Positions 6,571-7,883 of a stretch of 7,883 nt of DNA are shown here, one piece after another (positions within the stretch are counted from its first letter, which is position 1; the number at the start of each line of letters is the position of its first letter). The stretch comes from Litoreibacter sp. (GTDB lineage Bacteria; Pseudomonadota; Alphaproteobacteria; Rhodobacterales; Rhodobacteraceae): the NCBI GenBank assembly GCA_013042765.1, contig JABDPP010000440.1, forward strand, positions 1-7,883, written 5' to 3'. A program made the position numbers and the translations under genes. Below the pieces are notes generated by a model. The model worked only from the letters and a program-made list of their open reading frames with translations. It had not been told where the DNA came from and made no database searches.

Positions 6571-7797
6571 CTATTTAAACAACACCAAGGCAGCCCGATC
6601 CGTTTTCAGATCAGGCCGTGCGGGCGCATAGTTCTTGCGCCCTTCTGTTCCCTGCAGCCCGGGAAACAGTTCGAAAATTTCGGTCCGTTGGGCATTGCCA
6701 ACAGCTTTGAGCGAGCGGTCTGAGGGCCGGAAACTCTCGGTCCATGCCCCGTTCGACAAAATTACCTGATGCTGGTCGAACATCAGGTGGAAATAGGTTG
6801 TACCGGTGATGGCGATCGGGCGTACCCCGCGCGACGGGTTGATCAGGTGCTTGGCGGAGATCAGGGCCTCCGGATCACGGTAATGAAGGCTGACGCGATC
6901 GGTGTTCACCAGCAGGCGGTGATTCGGGCTCAGCATCAAGTGGCGGTCGGGCAAACCGTTACCGAGAGAGCCCTTCTCGATCAGAATCGGTTTTAGATGA
7001 GGATGTTCCTCCATCTGCTTGGGCGAGATGCGGCGGCTCCCGATCCACCGGATCTTCTGGATGCCGTTATCACGGGTCACAACCGCATCACCCACTTTCA
7101 GATCTTCGATCAGGATCTCGCCGCGCGCGGTCGCGATTGACGTGCCTGAGACAAAACAGGGGATCTCATTGCCGCCGTCATCCACACGTGTCGAGTTGCC
7201 TGCCATGTTGCCTGTTTCTCGCTGTTTTTCAGTCATGTCCGCGCGACCTCCTACCGTTTCATCATCCACATCATAAACAAGGTTCAATGCCCCCTTGGGG
7301 CGCGCGAGAGCCCGTGGCATCATCGTTTGCGCCCGGTTGGAGGTCACCTTTTGGAGCCCACCGGCTTTCCGGCGTGACCGCCCCCTATGTCTGCGCGGCC
7401 TGCAGTCGGACGAGGAAGCAATAACAGCGTCATCCACCTCGAAGGAGAGCTGATCGATCGCACCTTCGCCGGCGAGCCGCACATCCATGCGCGCTATCCC
7501 CGGCATTCCGAAACTGACCGTCGTGGTCGTGTCGTGGGGCGCAGCCGGAAGCCCGACCGTTTCCACGATTTCATCCTGATGGTTGAACACCCAGACCATG
7601 CCGCCTGCAGTGCAATTGATCAGCACGAGATCGCCGACCTTGCTGGGTGCATCAAACTTGAACTTTATCACGCCACCCGAGGCGGTGTTGCGGACGAACT
7701 TGTTGCGTGCGCTCAAGGTCACGCCGCAGGCCGGAAAGCTCCGCCCCGCCAGATCAACCGGCATCAGATCTTCAAAGGAGAGCTGAACTTCAGCCAT
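6571..7797 (-). CDS. Hint (Hedgehog/intein-like) domain protein with N-terminal beta-rich domain
   Basis: This 408-residue protein is in three parts. Residues 40-122 look like a beta-sandwich adhesion or carbohydrate-binding-like domain (alternating hydrophobics; VGDLVLINCTAGGMVWVFNH at 54-73, MDVRLAGEGAIDQLSFEVDD at 104-123). Residues 125-210 are a low-order linker with a very basic patch (CRPRRHRGRSRRK, 132-144). Residues 211-360 form a Hint domain of the bacterial stand-alone type: IPCFVSGTSIATARGEILIEDLKVGDAVVTRD with candidate nucleophile Cys214, WIGSRRI (251-257), SPNHRLLV with His293, and FHLMFDQHQVILSNGAWTESF (336-356). A 50-residue tail ending in LK..RAALVLFK follows, as in relatives. 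Known Hint domains use the Cys and a nearby His for an N-S acyl shift and self-cleavage. There is no splicing-type C-terminal HN plus Cys/Ser junction, so cleavage rather than splicing is the most that can be expected. No signal peptide is seen. The ribosome binding site is weak. Confidence 0.86.
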   Translation of the reverse strand: MAEVQLSFEDLMPVDLAGRSFPACGVTLSARNKFVRNTASGGVIKFKFDAPSKVGDLVLINCTAGGMVWVFNHQDEIVETVGLPAAPHDTTTTVSFGMPGIARMDVRLAGEGAIDQLSFEVDDAVIASSSDCRPRRHRGRSRRKAGGLQKVTSNRAQTMMPRALARPKGALNLVYDVDDETVGGRADMTEKQRETGNMAGNSTRVDDGGNEIPCFVSGTSIATARGEILIEDLKVGDAVVTRDNGIQKIRWIGSRRISPKQMEEHPHLKPILIEKGSLGNGLPDRHLMLSPNHRLLVNTDRVSLHYRDPEALISAKHLINPSRGVRPIAITGTTYFHLMFDQHQVILSNGAWTESFRPSDRSLKAVGNAQRTEIFELFPGLQGTEGRKNYAPARPDLKTDRAALVLFK

Positions 7798-7883
7798 TGC
7801 GCACCCGCCCAGTCAAAGAGGCAGGATCGCGAAGTATATGGTCTTCAGCCGACCGAAGACAGGTGATCGCGTCTCTCAACAAC
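7798..7883 (-). promoter_or_regulatory. upstream region of the Hint gene with candidate -10
   Basis: On the minus strand a TATACT (plus positions 7833-7838) could be a -10 element 35 nt before the start codon. The hexamer at the proper -35 distance (TGTCTT, 7856-7861) is poor. The 20-bp dyad at 7841-7860 fills the space between them. GATCGCG occurs twice in direct orientation (7825-7831 and 7865-7871), 40 bp apart and flanking the dyad. A weak -35 with an overlapping dyad suggests a regulated promoter, but this is inference. No gene is visible in these last 86 bases. Confidence 0.35.
7841..7860 (-). repeat. 20-bp dyad GTCTTC-N8-GAAGAC, operator or hairpin candidate
   Basis: Perfect 6-base arms GTCTTC (7841-7846) and GAAGAC (7855-7860) flank 8 nt. 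In minus-strand RNA the pairing extends by a G-U and a G-C pair to an 8-bp stem with a UCGG tetraloop. It lies 2 bp upstream of a TATACT -10 candidate for the Hint gene. It could be a repressor or activator site. It could also be the 3' hairpin of a gene beyond the window, but no T run follows it. Confidence 0.45.

Noticed and set aside
7387..7866. 159-codon plus-strand open frame across the Hint gene start
   Set aside because: It is opposite a well-supported protein, has no conserved motif, and its composition matches an antisense reading.

Overview
The window is G+C-rich and gene-dense. It reads as an ordinary chromosomal segment of an alphaproteobacterium, most likely of the Rhodobacterales (Roseobacter) group. 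That placement is an inference from the protein style: a LivF-LivH-LivM set with a roughly 430-residue LivM, a eukaryote-like homodimeric NADP-isocitrate dehydrogenase starting MSKIKVANP, and a stand-alone Hedgehog/intein (Hint) domain protein of a type common in this group. There are no tRNAs, rRNAs, CRISPR arrays, insertion sequences or transposases.

Layout. (1) Positions 1-2465, plus strand: the end of a branched-chain amino acid type ABC transporter operon, with the tail of the ATPase LivF, the permease LivH and the permease LivM. The genes are packed with 4-base ATGA overlaps, and a possible 13-codon minigene lies between livF and livH. (2) Positions 2476-4357, minus strand: a two-gene unit of a small membrane-anchored or secreted protein of unknown function (99 aa) followed 4 nt later by a methyl-accepting chemotaxis protein. 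The receptor has a polytopic, histidine-containing membrane region in place of a periplasmic ligand domain. It converges on livM with only 10 bp between stop codons. (3) Positions 4358-4546: a divergent control region with two inverted repeats, then icd (plus) to 5755. (4) Positions 5857-6471, plus strand: a MobA/MocA-like nucleotidyltransferase. (5) Positions 6571-7797, minus strand: a Hint-domain protein with an N-terminal beta-rich domain. It has a UUCG-loop hairpin just after its stop and a 20-bp dyad beside a possible -10 element upstream.

How the genes relate. The liv genes form one transporter. The small protein and the chemoreceptor are probably cotranscribed and may work together. 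icd (TCA cycle), the cofactor nucleotidyltransferase and the Hint protein have no obvious functional link to each other. Nothing here is clearly a new multigene system. The parts most worth a second look are the small-protein/chemoreceptor pair with its intramembrane histidines, and the architecture and upstream dyad of the Hint protein.
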